NCBI GenBank assembly: GCA_913020445.1
Contig: CAJWAR010000005.1
Span: 1 to 64,000 of the forward strand
Direction: 5' to 3'
DNA length: 64,000 nt
Origin: an uncultured Rhodospirillaceae bacterium
GTDB taxonomy: Bacteria > Pseudomonadota > Alphaproteobacteria > Rhodospirillales > UBA2165
The notes under the pieces are model-generated. The model searched no databases and was not told where the DNA came from. It worked only from the letters and a program-made list of their open reading frames with translations. Position numbers and translations under genes: made by a program. Below, piece by piece: positions 42,650 through 51,992 of this stretch (the stretch's first letter is position 1; every line of letters begins with the position of its first letter).

Positions 42650-43621
42650 CTAATCCAGGCCGAACATTTTTTGCGCGTTGGTGCGGCCGATGGTGACCTT
42701 GTCGGCAGAGCTCAGCTCACAATTATCAAACCAAACGGCAGCATCTTCGGTGGTCTCGAACGGATAATCGACGGAAAACATGATGCGTTCCAAACCCATT
42801 TCGGTAATCGAAAGATTGAGAGTGGGATCGTGAAAATTGCCGCTGGTCGTTAAATGCACATTGTTCTGCATGTAATACCGCATGGGCTCTTTGGCAGGGA
42901 TCCCCTGGGGCGATTTTTTCAGCCGGTGATCCAACCGCCATAAATCAAAGGGGATGCGCTCTCCCAAATGCCCGAGAATAATTTGTAACTTGGGAAAATC
43001 GTCAAACAGGCCGCTCCCCATCAGGCGAAGCGCATGCATGGCGGTTTCCATGGCGAAGGCCCAGGCCGAATTGGTAAACCAGGGATGGCCTTCAAAATAC
43101 TGCGATCGGCTGGGCAAAGGGTTGCGCGGATGCAGATAGAAGGGAACGTTGAGCGCTTCCACCGCGGCCCAGAATGGCCGGTATTCTGGCCCATCGAAAT
43201 AGATCACCGTTTCCGGTGTATCTTTCTGGGTAAAGCCATTAACCAGCGCACCTTTAAATCCCAGATCCCGAATACATCTGGTCAGCTCTTCGACGGCTGC
43301 TTCTGGGTCCTGCATGGGAAGAGCGGCGAAACCGGCAAAGCGATCCGGACGCCGGGCACATTGTTCCGCTAAATAGTCATTAGACCGCTGTGCTAGATCA
43401 ATTGCCTCAGGTGTTTCCAGCACCGCCTGCACCCCGGGGGCGTTTAAGGACTGAATAGCAAGTTCGATATCAAATTCATCCATTTCCTTTAAACGTATAT
43501 TTTCAAAATCCGTTAGCCGCGCCTGCAAATCTTCAGCCATGCCCGGCACTGAAAATCTGGACGTATTAGCGAAAGTCCCCTCTAGGGCAAAATGTTCTTC
43601 CAGAGTGATTTTTCCCTGCAT
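42650..43621 (-). CDS. gamma-resorcylate decarboxylase-like amidohydrolase
   Basis: A 323-residue metal-dependent decarboxylase of the amidohydrolase-2 family, nearly collinear with characterised gamma-resorcylate (2,6-dihydroxybenzoate) decarboxylase: Glu8 and His10 in 'LEEHFA', His164 in 'FYLHPRNPLP', His218 in 'LGHLGE' and Asp285 in 'SVDYPFE' correspond to that enzyme's metal and catalytic residues. It should convert 2,6-dihydroxybenzoate (or a close analogue) to resorcinol plus CO2, reversibly. Start ATG 43621 behind GAGGAA; a longer frame to 43723 is less likely. It is convergent with the OYE-type gene. Confidence 0.9.
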   Translation of the reverse strand: MQGKITLEEHFALEGTFANTSRFSVPGMAEDLQARLTDFENIRLKEMDEFDIELAIQSLNAPGVQAVLETPEAIDLAQRSNDYLAEQCARRPDRFAGFAALPMQDPEAAVEELTRCIRDLGFKGALVNGFTQKDTPETVIYFDGPEYRPFWAAVEALNVPFYLHPRNPLPSRSQYFEGHPWFTNSAWAFAMETAMHALRLMGSGLFDDFPKLQIILGHLGERIPFDLWRLDHRLKKSPQGIPAKEPMRYYMQNNVHLTTSGNFHDPTLNLSITEMGLERIMFSVDYPFETTEDAAVWFDNCELSSADKVTIGRTNAQKMFGLD

Positions 43622-43800
43622 GGTAAATTTCCTCATCCTTCCTGTTTGATCAACCATAGCATCGGCACCAGGGACATCAACACCATCCACCAGCAAAATT
43701 CTCAAGATGTGGTGTATAGGCAAGTTTTTATCCTCAATATATTGATTTTTTTAGGGATAATTTAACCTATACGCGCCATCTTGATAGCCAAATAGGTGGA

Positions 43801-45528
43801 GTGCGTGACATCGAAATCAAACTTGGATTTCGCTCCTTTGGAAACTCAGCATCCCTGCTCGTGCTAGCGGCGCTGACGTTTGCTGCCAACGCTCTGCCGG
43901 TCATGGCTCAAACCGTTCAAATTAATGCCTCGCTGAACAAGGGCATGCCGCCATCGACTACTGTCGCCGTGAATGTCAAAAGAGTGCGTATTGGCGAGCA
44001 TCCCGGCAAAACCCGGATGGTCATCGATCTCGACCGCCGGCCCAGCCGTCATACAGATTTGTCCCATTTTATTTTTAGTGATCAAAAAACAATCCTGATT
44101 GAAATAGCCAATCTCTCCTGGCCAAACAGATTTTCGGCCGATCAGCGGGGCACAGGTAAGCTTTCACATTACAGCTTCCAAAGAACTGAAACCGGCAGAG
44201 GGTATCTTCAATTGAAAGCCAATCGGACAGTCAAAATCGATCGGCTATTTTACCTCGAACCTAAAGCCATGCGGAGCCATCGAGTTGTCATTGATTTGGT
44301 TAATGCCAAGGTTACCAAAGCCGCCGATACGGAGGTCGCCAAGACTAAAATTTCGAAGGACGCCAGCGGCCCTTCGCGTTTAACCAACGTAAATGCATCT
44401 TCCGAACCGCAAAATTTCCGCCAATATGCAAGTCTGGAACAAATTTCCCAAGCTGGTCCGGTGCCAGAACGCAGCCGTGTGACGCTGTCGAAAATGTTCG
44501 GCGAGATCATGAGAAACCCCGGTAATATTGAGCTCAACGTCCGCTATGCCAAATTAGCTGAACAATCCGGCGAGCCACGGCGCGCACTTGCAGCCTATGA
44601 GCGGATTTTGGGCAGCCATCCCGGCAATAAAATGGCCCTCGGCGAAATTGAACGCTTGCGCAAAGCTCTTGGATTGGAAACCGAAGCAGGACCTGAGACC
44701 AATTACTCAATTGTCCTGGGCGCCAAATATGAGCATAACGCCGCCCACCGTGATTCCTCATTTTTGCCATTTGATTCCGCTGCCTCTTCGGTTTCGCTCG
44801 GCGCTCAGGATGAGCGGGAACTCATTGGTGAGCGGTTTCGCTCGAACGCCCGGATGTATGGAGATTTTCATAGCCGTTATGAAAAAGGTGACCTTTTGTT
44901 TATCGGTGCCGATACGGGCCCGGTCTTCAAATTTAGTGACGACATCTCGGTGCGACCGGCAATCAGCGTATCGCACGCGCGGGTCAAATTTCGTCATCTT
45001 TTTAATTCCACCTCAATTTTGGCAAACATCGACAATGGTGCGGAGGAAGCGCTTTTCAAATCGCTTGATCTGAGTATCGGCTATGATGATTTTGCCACCC
45101 GATATCCCGGCCAAGACGGCGCTTTTTTTACCACCGGTGCAAATTTTGCGCTCGCAGATACCAATACCAATGAAGCACTACATCTATCTCCCCATTACCG
45201 CTATAGCCACACGACGGGACAAAACTATGCCAAGCGCAATCATGCCTATGGGCTAAAAACAAACTACACCTATCCGTTAACCGACAGCTTGTCCTTGGCG
45301 CCAAATTTGGGGCTTACTTATAAAAATTATGTCGGCAATGAAATAGATGAAAAAAACGAACGATGGGATTTCCTGACGGAACCAGGAATCAAATTAATCC
45401 TGAGCGATTTTTTGATTGAAGATAGTTCTATTTCGATCGGCTACGGATTTGAACGTAACTGGTCAAATGATGGTGACAAAACTTACAAAAATCACATTGT
45501 CGGAGGTAAGATAGGGTGGCTGTTTTGA
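43801..45528 (+). CDS. AMIN/TPR/beta-barrel outer membrane protein
   Basis: A 575-residue exported protein: signal peptide ending 'PVMA', an AMIN-like domain (about residues 55-160, with 'GKTRMVIDLDRRPSRHTDL'), one or two TPR units ('LAAYERILGSHPGNKMALGEIERLRKALG', about 255-290), and a C-terminal beta-barrel-like region of about 280 residues with alternating hydrophobic residues and Phe at the very end ('HIVGGKIGWLF'). Such a tripartite outer-membrane protein may secrete or anchor a surface factor; related Slam-like or TPR-porin systems exist. The GTG start lies directly after AGGTGGA, so the exact start is uncertain. The FecR-domain gene overlaps its end. Confidence 0.75.
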   Translation: MRDIEIKLGFRSFGNSASLLVLAALTFAANALPVMAQTVQINASLNKGMPPSTTVAVNVKRVRIGEHPGKTRMVIDLDRRPSRHTDLSHFIFSDQKTILIEIANLSWPNRFSADQRGTGKLSHYSFQRTETGRGYLQLKANRTVKIDRLFYLEPKAMRSHRVVIDLVNAKVTKAADTEVAKTKISKDASGPSRLTNVNASSEPQNFRQYASLEQISQAGPVPERSRVTLSKMFGEIMRNPGNIELNVRYAKLAEQSGEPRRALAAYERILGSHPGNKMALGEIERLRKALGLETEAGPETNYSIVLGAKYEHNAAHRDSSFLPFDSAASSVSLGAQDERELIGERFRSNARMYGDFHSRYEKGDLLFIGADTGPVFKFSDDISVRPAISVSHARVKFRHLFNSTSILANIDNGAEEALFKSLDLSIGYDDFATRYPGQDGAFFTTGANFALADTNTNEALHLSPHYRYSHTTGQNYAKRNHAYGLKTNYTYPLTDSLSLAPNLGLTYKNYVGNEIDEKNERWDFLTEPGIKLILSDFLIEDSSISIGYGFERNWSNDGDKTYKNHIVGGKIGWLF

Positions 45529-46289
45529 TAAAATTTTCCGGCAGAAAAGTCAGTTATTTTCTAAGCGCTTTGATCGTGCTGTCAATCGCCTGGTCGCCAG
45601 TGAATGGCCAACAACGCATCGGTGCTACGGCTATCGTAACGAACAGCGTCACCGGAACTTTGGGGACCGATTTTCGTCGTTTGGTTGTCGGCTCACCGGT
45701 CAGAAAAAACGAAGTCATTGAAACCGGCCCCAAAGGCACCTCGCAGATCATCTTCGCCGACGAAACTGTATTGACCGTCGCACCCCTTTCCAAAGTTGTA
45801 TTGGATGAAATCGTTTTCGATCCGGACGCTCGGGATGGCGAATTCGTCATCAGTGTGGCGATCGGCGTTATGCGGTTTATTTCAGGTTCAATCGCGGCCC
45901 AGAAATACCGCGTCAATACGCCAACCGGTATCATCGGTATTCGCGGCACAATTTTTGACCTAGTGGTTGATCAATCCGGAGCAACGACAGTGGTACTGCG
46001 GTCCGGTATTGTGACGATCTCTAATCTGGCAAATGTATCGCAGGTTATCAGCCAGCCGGGGCAAGCTTCGACGGTATCCAGTTCAGGCGCGGCGCCCACA
46101 CCACCGGCGCCCGCCTCATCCAGCGTTACTCAAAAACTCAAAGCTGTTGCCGGGCCGACGACAACCGCCAGTTCATCAGCGCCAACATTGGATATTCTTA
46201 ACGCCGCCGGTACACCACCCGTTAGTTCTCAAGTGGTTACGGAATCAACTGACCAAATTGGTATGCCTGGGTCAGCCGGTTTGCATTAA
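45516..46289 (+). CDS. FecR-domain periplasmic protein
   Basis: A 257-residue protein with an N-terminal signal or anchor helix ('SYFLSALIVLSIAWSPVNG') and a FecR beta-jellyroll domain (about residues 50-170, 'GPKGTSQIIFADETVLTVAPLSKVVLDEIVFDPD', 'YRVNTPTGIIGIRGTIFDLVV'). The last 80 residues are Pro/Ser/Thr-rich and probably flexible. It starts within the end of the outer-membrane protein gene (13-bp overlap), with GGAGGT 8 nt upstream. The coupling suggests the two proteins function together across the periplasm; some FecR-domain proteins partner with beta-barrels in peptidoglycan-linked secretion. Confidence 0.85.
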   Translation: MAVLIKFSGRKVSYFLSALIVLSIAWSPVNGQQRIGATAIVTNSVTGTLGTDFRRLVVGSPVRKNEVIETGPKGTSQIIFADETVLTVAPLSKVVLDEIVFDPDARDGEFVISVAIGVMRFISGSIAAQKYRVNTPTGIIGIRGTIFDLVVDQSGATTVVLRSGIVTISNLANVSQVISQPGQASTVSSSGAAPTPPAPASSSVTQKLKAVAGPTTTASSSAPTLDILNAAGTPPVSSQVVTESTDQIGMPGSAGLH

Positions 46290-46317
46290 GCCAAGCAGAT
46301 AGTCCTGATCTTTACCG

Positions 46318-47949
46318 CTACCCTGCGGTCCGTACACACCTCACATAGTTAAAGACCCGGACGACGTCGCCTTGGGGGCCTTGGCCCGATTTCGGGTAGT
46401 CGTTCGGATTGCCCGCCTTGGGGTCGGAGCGCTGGGCGCCGGCGCCATGGACGTCGATGATGTTCGACGAACCCCGCTGATTGCCGCCGCGAGGTCCACC
46501 CGGTCCGCCGCCTGGCGGCCCGAAAGAAGGGGCACCGAGAGCCTCACCGAAGAAAACAACGACGGCGTGGTCCCCGGGGTCGCGTCCATCCAAGTGAGAG
46601 GTGGAGGACCAGTAGCCGGGGAAATTTGACTTGCCTGCCTCGTCCGTGAACCGGGTCGCGTGGAACAGCGGGTTGATCGCCGCCGTTCCGGTGGTTTGGG
46701 GAGACCGTGAATAATCGAGCAGACTCTGCAGTTCCTTGGCGTTGGGAAGCCGCCAGTTGCCGGAACCGGCGTGGGTCAGGTTTTCGCAATAGGCGAGCGC
46801 TTCGGACCAATCCATCCGCCCGTCCGCAAAATGGCCTTTTTTCAAGCGGCTGCGTAGGCCTGAATGGCCGCTGTCCGCCTGCATCCAGGCAAGTCCGGTG
46901 GCCTGGTCTGTGACAGCACCGTTGCCGTTGTCCCGGAACTTGTTCCTGCCGTAATTCGGATTACCGCGAACAAATCGGACGTACCAGCCCCGGCCGTTCC
47001 TGCGGCCGCGCTGGGGGTAACCTTTAATTCGTCCGTCGGCGAAATTCACCCCGAAAAAAGCGGCATTGCCCATCGCGTATCCCCGATAGGCGGTGCTCGT
47101 AATATACTGCGCGTCAATAAAGCGTCCGCCAGAAGAGGAAGGGTACTCGAATGAGAAATACTTGGTGTTGATGTACGGCACCGCATCGGATGGCGGCGAA
47201 CTTTGTGTGGGCGGCGCTCTTCCCGTCGCGCCATCAAAATTCATCAGCGAATAGAGCTCCTTGATGGTCGGTACGCGCCAGTCAGTATGGCCGCCGGTGT
47301 TCGCCTGTACAGCGAGCGCCGGGGCGTCGGACCAAGCGACATTGCGCTGGAACGTCTTTTGCCACATCAGGCCGGTGACATGGTCGCTAACGGTGTCGTT
47401 CCCGTTATCCGTATAGCGCGGAGGATTGCCGGAATACTGGGCGTCTTGGCCGTAGAACTCGCGGCCGGACGAGGGGCAATTCCACATCTTGGGATTGGAA
47501 CTTGCGTCATAGCAGGCGCTCTGCCCGGTATCGACCACCTGGTAGGCTCCATCCATAGCTTTACCTTGGGAGGTGACTGCATCATTGCCAACCGGCAGAG
47601 CGCTGGTCCGCTGTGATCGCTGATTTGGAGGTTGGTTACCGGGCTGATCACCGCCAATATTGTTACCAGGAAAATTGCCCGAATTTCGGTTCTGCCTATT
47701 TCCGCCACCGGCCTGGCGATCTGAGCGTTGGCCAGGCCCTTGGGCGGGTGCGCAGACCAGCGCTTGCTGTATGCTAAGGCAAGCGCCCCGAACCGTACCA
47801 TGTGGTGCTTGAAACGAGCATGAATTATTTGCCGCTTTGCCTTTGCAGGCATTAAAAGCTTCAGGAGGTGGTCCGCCTGGCCGCTGAGCTTGAGCGGGCG
47901 ATGAATGGATGAACAATATACTTACAATGAGCAGAATCAAAAAACGCAT
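46318..47949 (-). CDS. secreted DUF1566-domain protein
   Basis: A 543-residue exported protein with a signal peptide ('RFLILLIVSILFIHSSPAQA'). The first 150 residues are low-complexity and rich in Gln, Gly, Asn and Pro ('QRSDRQAGGGNRQNRNSGNF'). Two DUF1566/Lcl-like repeats follow, each with 'TVSDHVTGLMWQK' or 'AVTDQATGLAWMQ', 'DWRVPTIKELYSLM' or 'NWRLPNAKELQSLLD' and a later 'WSST' segment. These domains occur in surface and fimbrial adhesin-like proteins. Base composition is clearly richer in G+C than in the neighbours, hinting at transfer. Start at ATG 47949 is favoured over a TTG at 47988. Confidence 0.85.
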   Translation of the reverse strand: MRFLILLIVSILFIHSSPAQAQRPGGPPPEAFNACKGKAANNSCSFQAPHGTVRGACLSIQQALVCAPAQGPGQRSDRQAGGGNRQNRNSGNFPGNNIGGDQPGNQPPNQRSQRTSALPVGNDAVTSQGKAMDGAYQVVDTGQSACYDASSNPKMWNCPSSGREFYGQDAQYSGNPPRYTDNGNDTVSDHVTGLMWQKTFQRNVAWSDAPALAVQANTGGHTDWRVPTIKELYSLMNFDGATGRAPPTQSSPPSDAVPYINTKYFSFEYPSSSGGRFIDAQYITSTAYRGYAMGNAAFFGVNFADGRIKGYPQRGRRNGRGWYVRFVRGNPNYGRNKFRDNGNGAVTDQATGLAWMQADSGHSGLRSRLKKGHFADGRMDWSEALAYCENLTHAGSGNWRLPNAKELQSLLDYSRSPQTTGTAAINPLFHATRFTDEAGKSNFPGYWSSTSHLDGRDPGDHAVVVFFGEALGAPSFGPPGGGPGGPRGGNQRGSSNIIDVHGAGAQRSDPKAGNPNDYPKSGQGPQGDVVRVFNYVRCVRTAG

Positions 47950-48307
47950 GATCAAAAACTTTCTAAAAATAAATAAATGAAAGGCCAAAGAATGCGAGTT
48001 TGCTCAGCATTGTGCCTTAATCCATATCAATTTTGATTAACTTAAATTATCGCAGCATCAAAGCTTTTTATCTAATTCAGTATTTCGGTACCATTTAACT
48101 TGATTTATTTAAATATTACTGTTAGGTTACCAAACAATAAAAAAATGGGATCAATATTGTCCTTGAAAAAGGTGTCAGCCAGGGTAATTTTGGCTCTAAA
48201 CGCCTTCATTTGTGATCAAAATCAGTACCTCGGGGAAGAGGATTGCGCTCCGGCACCATAGTGCCGGGTGGCGTGTGTTGAATTGTGATCTGCGAATGAG
48301 GTGTGTC
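47950..48307. other. non-coding spacer upstream of the Nfn-like gene
   Basis: A 358-bp AT-rich region with no credible gene. It holds ATCAATTTTGAT near 48028-48039, a run of A/T-rich sequence, and the hairpin CCGGCAC-CATA-GTGCCGG (48250-48267) in the leader of the next gene. The ribosome site GAGGT lies just before ATG 48308. Confidence 0.5.
48250..48267 (+). promoter_or_regulatory. leader hairpin CCGGCAC-CATA-GTGCCGG
   Basis: Perfect 7-bp arms with a 4-nt loop, 40 nt before the start codon of the Nfn-like gene. It may stabilise the mRNA or be a protein-binding element. There is no T-run, so it is not a terminator. Confidence 0.45.
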
Positions 48308-51300
48308 ATGTCTGAATTAAATATGGAATCAAACCCTGAACTGAAATTGGGTTTCAACCTGAAATTCAATGAATTATATGAATTGTCTGGGCTCACTAAA
48401 GTCGATGATGCCTTTCTCGGCTATCTGAAGGATAAGGATGCTGACCTCGCTGACCAATTAGTAGCGGGCCGTCAGGAAAAACCCGACGCCAAATCAGAAG
48501 CGAAATTCCTTATCGATATTGGCCCTCACCTCGAGAATTTTTTGGCCGAATTGTTCGGTATTGAAACCGAACTCAGCGGCCTCAATGACTGCCACCATGC
48601 GCTCAAACCATTTTTTGATTTCAAGCGTACTTTCATCCAACGCAAAGCTTTTAAAGCTGTCAACGCCGAGGCGGCGGCTCAATTCGATGGTGACGAACTG
48701 GCGGAAAAATTACGTACGTTGTTCGGCCACACCTATCATGAACCAAAAGATGAGATGGTCTTTGTTGAAAAGGTGACCGAATGGCTCGAAGCTCCCGAAG
48801 CCAACGCTGAGGCGATTGAATTGGCAACGAATTATGCTGGTTGGGCTTTGCGGACGCCGGAGGGACGCGAGAAACACGCTGACGGGCATTTATTTAAATT
48901 GCCGGGTAAGCTGGATTTCGAACGCCTGGTACCGGCTGAGATGGATACGACCTCCGATTACGCGGTGCATAAATTACCGGAAAAACGGCTGCATCGCCGC
49001 GAAGGATTTAAACTGACCGATCATGGCATGGATTTGAAAGGGGCGCTCTCCGAGGCCCATTACTGCATTTACTGCCACAATCAGGGCAAAGATTCCTGTG
49101 CCAATGGCCTCAAGGCAAAAAGCAAAAACGGTGAAAAGGTGCCGTTTAATGAAAGCCCGTTCGGCGTCGCCCTTACCGGTTGCCCGCTCGGCGTCCGTAT
49201 TTCAGAAATGAATATTTTAAAAGCTGCCGGCAGTGCCATTGGCTCGCTGGCAGTTTTAATTGTCGAAAATCCCATGACCGCTGGTACCGGCCACCGGATT
49301 TGCAACGAGTGTATGAAAGCCTGTGTCTACCAAAAACAAGATCCAGTGGATATTCCCCAGATTGAAACCCGCATTCTTAAAGATGTGCTGGCGCTGCCTT
49401 ATGGTTTCGAAATCTATAGTCTTTTGACCCGTTGGAATCCCTTGAATTTAGCGCGGCCCTTACCGCTTCCCCGCACCGGCCACCGCGTCTTGGTCGCCGG
49501 CATGGGCCCCTCCGGTTACACATTGGCACATCATTTGATGAATGACGGCCATACCGTGATCGGCATTGATGGGCTTAAAATGGAACCCTTGCCGGGCAAC
49601 CTTTCTGGCGTAGACGCCTTGGGCGAACGTGTGCCATTTAAGCCAATTAAAGATGTCCAAGAACTGGAAGAGTCGCTCGACGACCGCATCATGGCAGGCT
49701 TTGGCGGCGTCGCTGAATATGGCATCACGGTCCGTTGGGATAAGAATTTTCTTAAAATTATCCGGCTACTGGTTGAGCGCCGGCGCCAATTTGCCATGTA
49801 TGGTGCGGTGCGCTTTGGCGGCACGCTGACCGTCGACAACGCCTTTGAGCGCGGCTTCGACCATATCGCCCTCGCCTTAGGTGCGGGGCGTCCGACCATT
49901 GTCCCAATCCCGCGTGGTTTGGTGCGCGGTATCAGGGCAGCCTCAGACTTCCTCATGGCATTGCAATTAACCGGCGCTGCCAAAACGGAATCAATCGCCA
50001 ATATGCAGCTGCGCCTGCCGGCGGTCGTCATTGGTGGTGGTTTAACGGCCATCGATACAGCAACCGAGGCCCTTGCCTATTACCCCGTGCAAGTGGAGAA
50101 ATTCCTCACCCGCTATGAAACTTTGGTTGAAGAACGTGGCGAAGCACAAGTGCGCGATGCCTGGGATGAAGAAGAAGGCCTGATCGCCGACGAATTTATT
50201 GGCCACGCCAAAGCAATCCGGGCCGAGCGCGCGGTCGCCGAAATGGAAGAGCGCGCGCCGCGTATCCTTGAACTCCTGAAAGAATGGGGTGGTGTCACCG
50301 TCGCCTACCGTAAACGCCTGATCGATAGCCCGAGCTACACGCTCAATCATGAAGAAGTTGATAAAGCGCTGGAGGAAGGCATCTCCATCGCCGAATGCCT
50401 ATCGCCGATTACTGCCTTGGTCGATAAATTTGGCCATGTCAACCACCTCACACTCAACAAACAACGGCTGACCCGGGACGGCACCTGGTTGACGCTGGAT
50501 AATGTTGAAAAGCTTCCTGCCAGGGCCGTCCTGATCGCTGCCGGTACCCAGCCAAATACTGTGTTGGCTCGAGAAGATGAAAACCGCTTTGAGCTCGATG
50601 GCCGCTATTTCCAAGCCTATGATATGGACGGCAATGAAGTCATACCGGAACGGGTTAAAAAACCGGAAGAAATTCATGTCATGGCGCATCTCGAAGAAGA
50701 TGGCCGCGCTGTCAGTTTCTTCGGTGATCTGCATCCCTCTTTTGCCGGCAATGTGGTTAGTGCCATGGCCAGCGCACTGCAAGGCTATCCTGCCATCAGC
50801 CAACTGCTCGCCGGCAAAGCACCGGCCAGCAGCGAAGACGATGATACCTTTATCGCCGCGCTCAACAACGAGTTAAGAGCTACCGTCCACAAGGTTGAGC
50901 GGCTGACCGATAATATTATCGAAATTATCGTGCGCGCCCCGCAAGCCGCCCGCCAATTCCAGCCCGGTCAATTTTACCGCCTACAAAATTTTGAAACCCT
51001 AGCCCCGATGGTCGACGGCACCCGCCTCGCCATGGAAGGTCTCGCGCTTACCGGTGCCTGGGTCGACCGCGTCGAAGGCCTGGTCTCAATGATTGTGTTG
51101 GAAATGGGCGGTTCATCTGATCTCTGCGCCGAACTTCTACCGGGCGAGCCCATTGTATTGATGGGGCCAACCGGCACGCCAACTGAGATTCCAGGCGACG
51201 AAACTGTCTTACTCGCAGGCGGCGGCCTCGGCAATGCCGTCCTGTTCTCGATCGGCCAAGCCTTGCGGGCGGCTGGCTCCAAAGTACTTTATTTCGCCGG

Positions 51301-51904
51301 CTACAAAACAGCCACCGACCGCTACAAGGTCGCCGAGATCGAAGCTGCGGCAGATACAATCATCTGGTGTTGCGATGAAGCGCCCGGATTTGTGCCCGAC
51401 CGGCCCCAGGATAAAACCTACGTCGGCACCATTATCGACGCCATGGTCAATTACGCTGAGGGTAATCTGGGAGAAACCCCGATCCCGATGAAAGATGTCG
51501 ACCGGGCGGTGGTCATCGGCTCACACGGCATGATGGGGGCGGTCGCGGATGCGCTTCGCGGTAAATTACTTGATCACATTAAAGACCGGTTTCAGGCTAT
51601 CGCCAGCATCAACTCACCGATGCAATGCATGATGAAGGAAATTTGCGGCCAATGTGTGCAAACCCACGTCAATCAGGAAACCGGTGAGCAGACTTTGGTG
51701 TTCTCGTGCAACAACCAGGACCAACCGCTTGAGCAGGTAAATTTCAGCCTGCTCGGTGCGCGGTTGCGGCAAAATTCGGTGCAAGAGAAACTGACATCGC
51801 AATGGATCGACCGCTGCCTTGAATTTAGCGGCAAACGGCCAAGCCGAGCCATACCGGTCGAGGTGACTGAACCAGATCCGGATGGTGAGGATCAGGCGGC
51901 TTAA
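48308..51904 (+). CDS. Nfn-like fused FAD/iron-sulfur oxidoreductase
   Basis: A 1198-residue flavoprotein that joins modules normally split between NfnB/GltD and NfnA/DHODB. Residues 1-235 are a helical region of unknown fold. Cysteine motifs 'CIYCHNQGKDSC' (about 250) and 'CNECMKACVYQ' (about 331) should bind [4Fe-4S] clusters, followed by a GltD-like FAD domain ('VLVAGMGPSGYTLAHHL', about 394) with an NAD(P) site ('VVIGGGLTAIDTATEAL', about 574). The C-terminal third is a DHODB/FNR-like FAD and NAD domain ('LAGGGLGNAVLF', about 967) with [2Fe-2S]-like cysteines ('CMMKEICGQCVQ', about 1106, and 'FSCNNQ'). Electron bifurcation between NADH, NADPH and ferredoxin is possible. Start ATG 48308 behind GAGGT. 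Confidence 0.85.
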   Translation: MSELNMESNPELKLGFNLKFNELYELSGLTKVDDAFLGYLKDKDADLADQLVAGRQEKPDAKSEAKFLIDIGPHLENFLAELFGIETELSGLNDCHHALKPFFDFKRTFIQRKAFKAVNAEAAAQFDGDELAEKLRTLFGHTYHEPKDEMVFVEKVTEWLEAPEANAEAIELATNYAGWALRTPEGREKHADGHLFKLPGKLDFERLVPAEMDTTSDYAVHKLPEKRLHRREGFKLTDHGMDLKGALSEAHYCIYCHNQGKDSCANGLKAKSKNGEKVPFNESPFGVALTGCPLGVRISEMNILKAAGSAIGSLAVLIVENPMTAGTGHRICNECMKACVYQKQDPVDIPQIETRILKDVLALPYGFEIYSLLTRWNPLNLARPLPLPRTGHRVLVAGMGPSGYTLAHHLMNDGHTVIGIDGLKMEPLPGNLSGVDALGERVPFKPIKDVQELEESLDDRIMAGFGGVAEYGITVRWDKNFLKIIRLLVERRRQFAMYGAVRFGGTLTVDNAFERGFDHIALALGAGRPTIVPIPRGLVRGIRAASDFLMALQLTGAAKTESIANMQLRLPAVVIGGGLTAIDTATEALAYYPVQVEKFLTRYETLVEERGEAQVRDAWDEEEGLIADEFIGHAKAIRAERAVAEMEERAPRILELLKEWGGVTVAYRKRLIDSPSYTLNHEEVDKALEEGISIAECLSPITALVDKFGHVNHLTLNKQRLTRDGTWLTLDNVEKLPARAVLIAAGTQPNTVLAREDENRFELDGRYFQAYDMDGNEVIPERVKKPEEIHVMAHLEEDGRAVSFFGDLHPSFAGNVVSAMASALQGYPAISQLLAGKAPASSEDDDTFIAALNNELRATVHKVERLTDNIIEIIVRAPQAARQFQPGQFYRLQNFETLAPMVDGTRLAMEGLALTGAWVDRVEGLVSMIVLEMGGSSDLCAELLPGEPIVLMGPTGTPTEIPGDETVLLAGGGLGNAVLFSIGQALRAAGSKVLYFAGYKTATDRYKVAEIEAAADTIIWCCDEAPGFVPDRPQDKTYVGTIIDAMVNYAEGNLGETPIPMKDVDRAVVIGSHGMMGAVADALRGKLLDHIKDRFQAIASINSPMQCMMKEICGQCVQTHVNQETGEQTLVFSCNNQDQPLEQVNFSLLGARLRQNSVQEKLTSQWIDRCLEFSGKRPSRAIPVEVTEPDPDGEDQAA

Positions 51905-51992
51905 ATAAGCATAATCGCAAACTGCCCGCTCTCAGAAAAGGCGGAGGTATTTTTCTTTGTGACCTAAGTGCCGTCTGTGTTTGAATGGCGAA

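Noticed and set aside
48028-48039. ATCAATTTTGAT as an FNR box before the Nfn-like gene
   Set aside because: The half-site orientation is reversed (ATCAA...TTGAT) with only 2 bp between halves, unlike TTGAT-N4-ATCAA.
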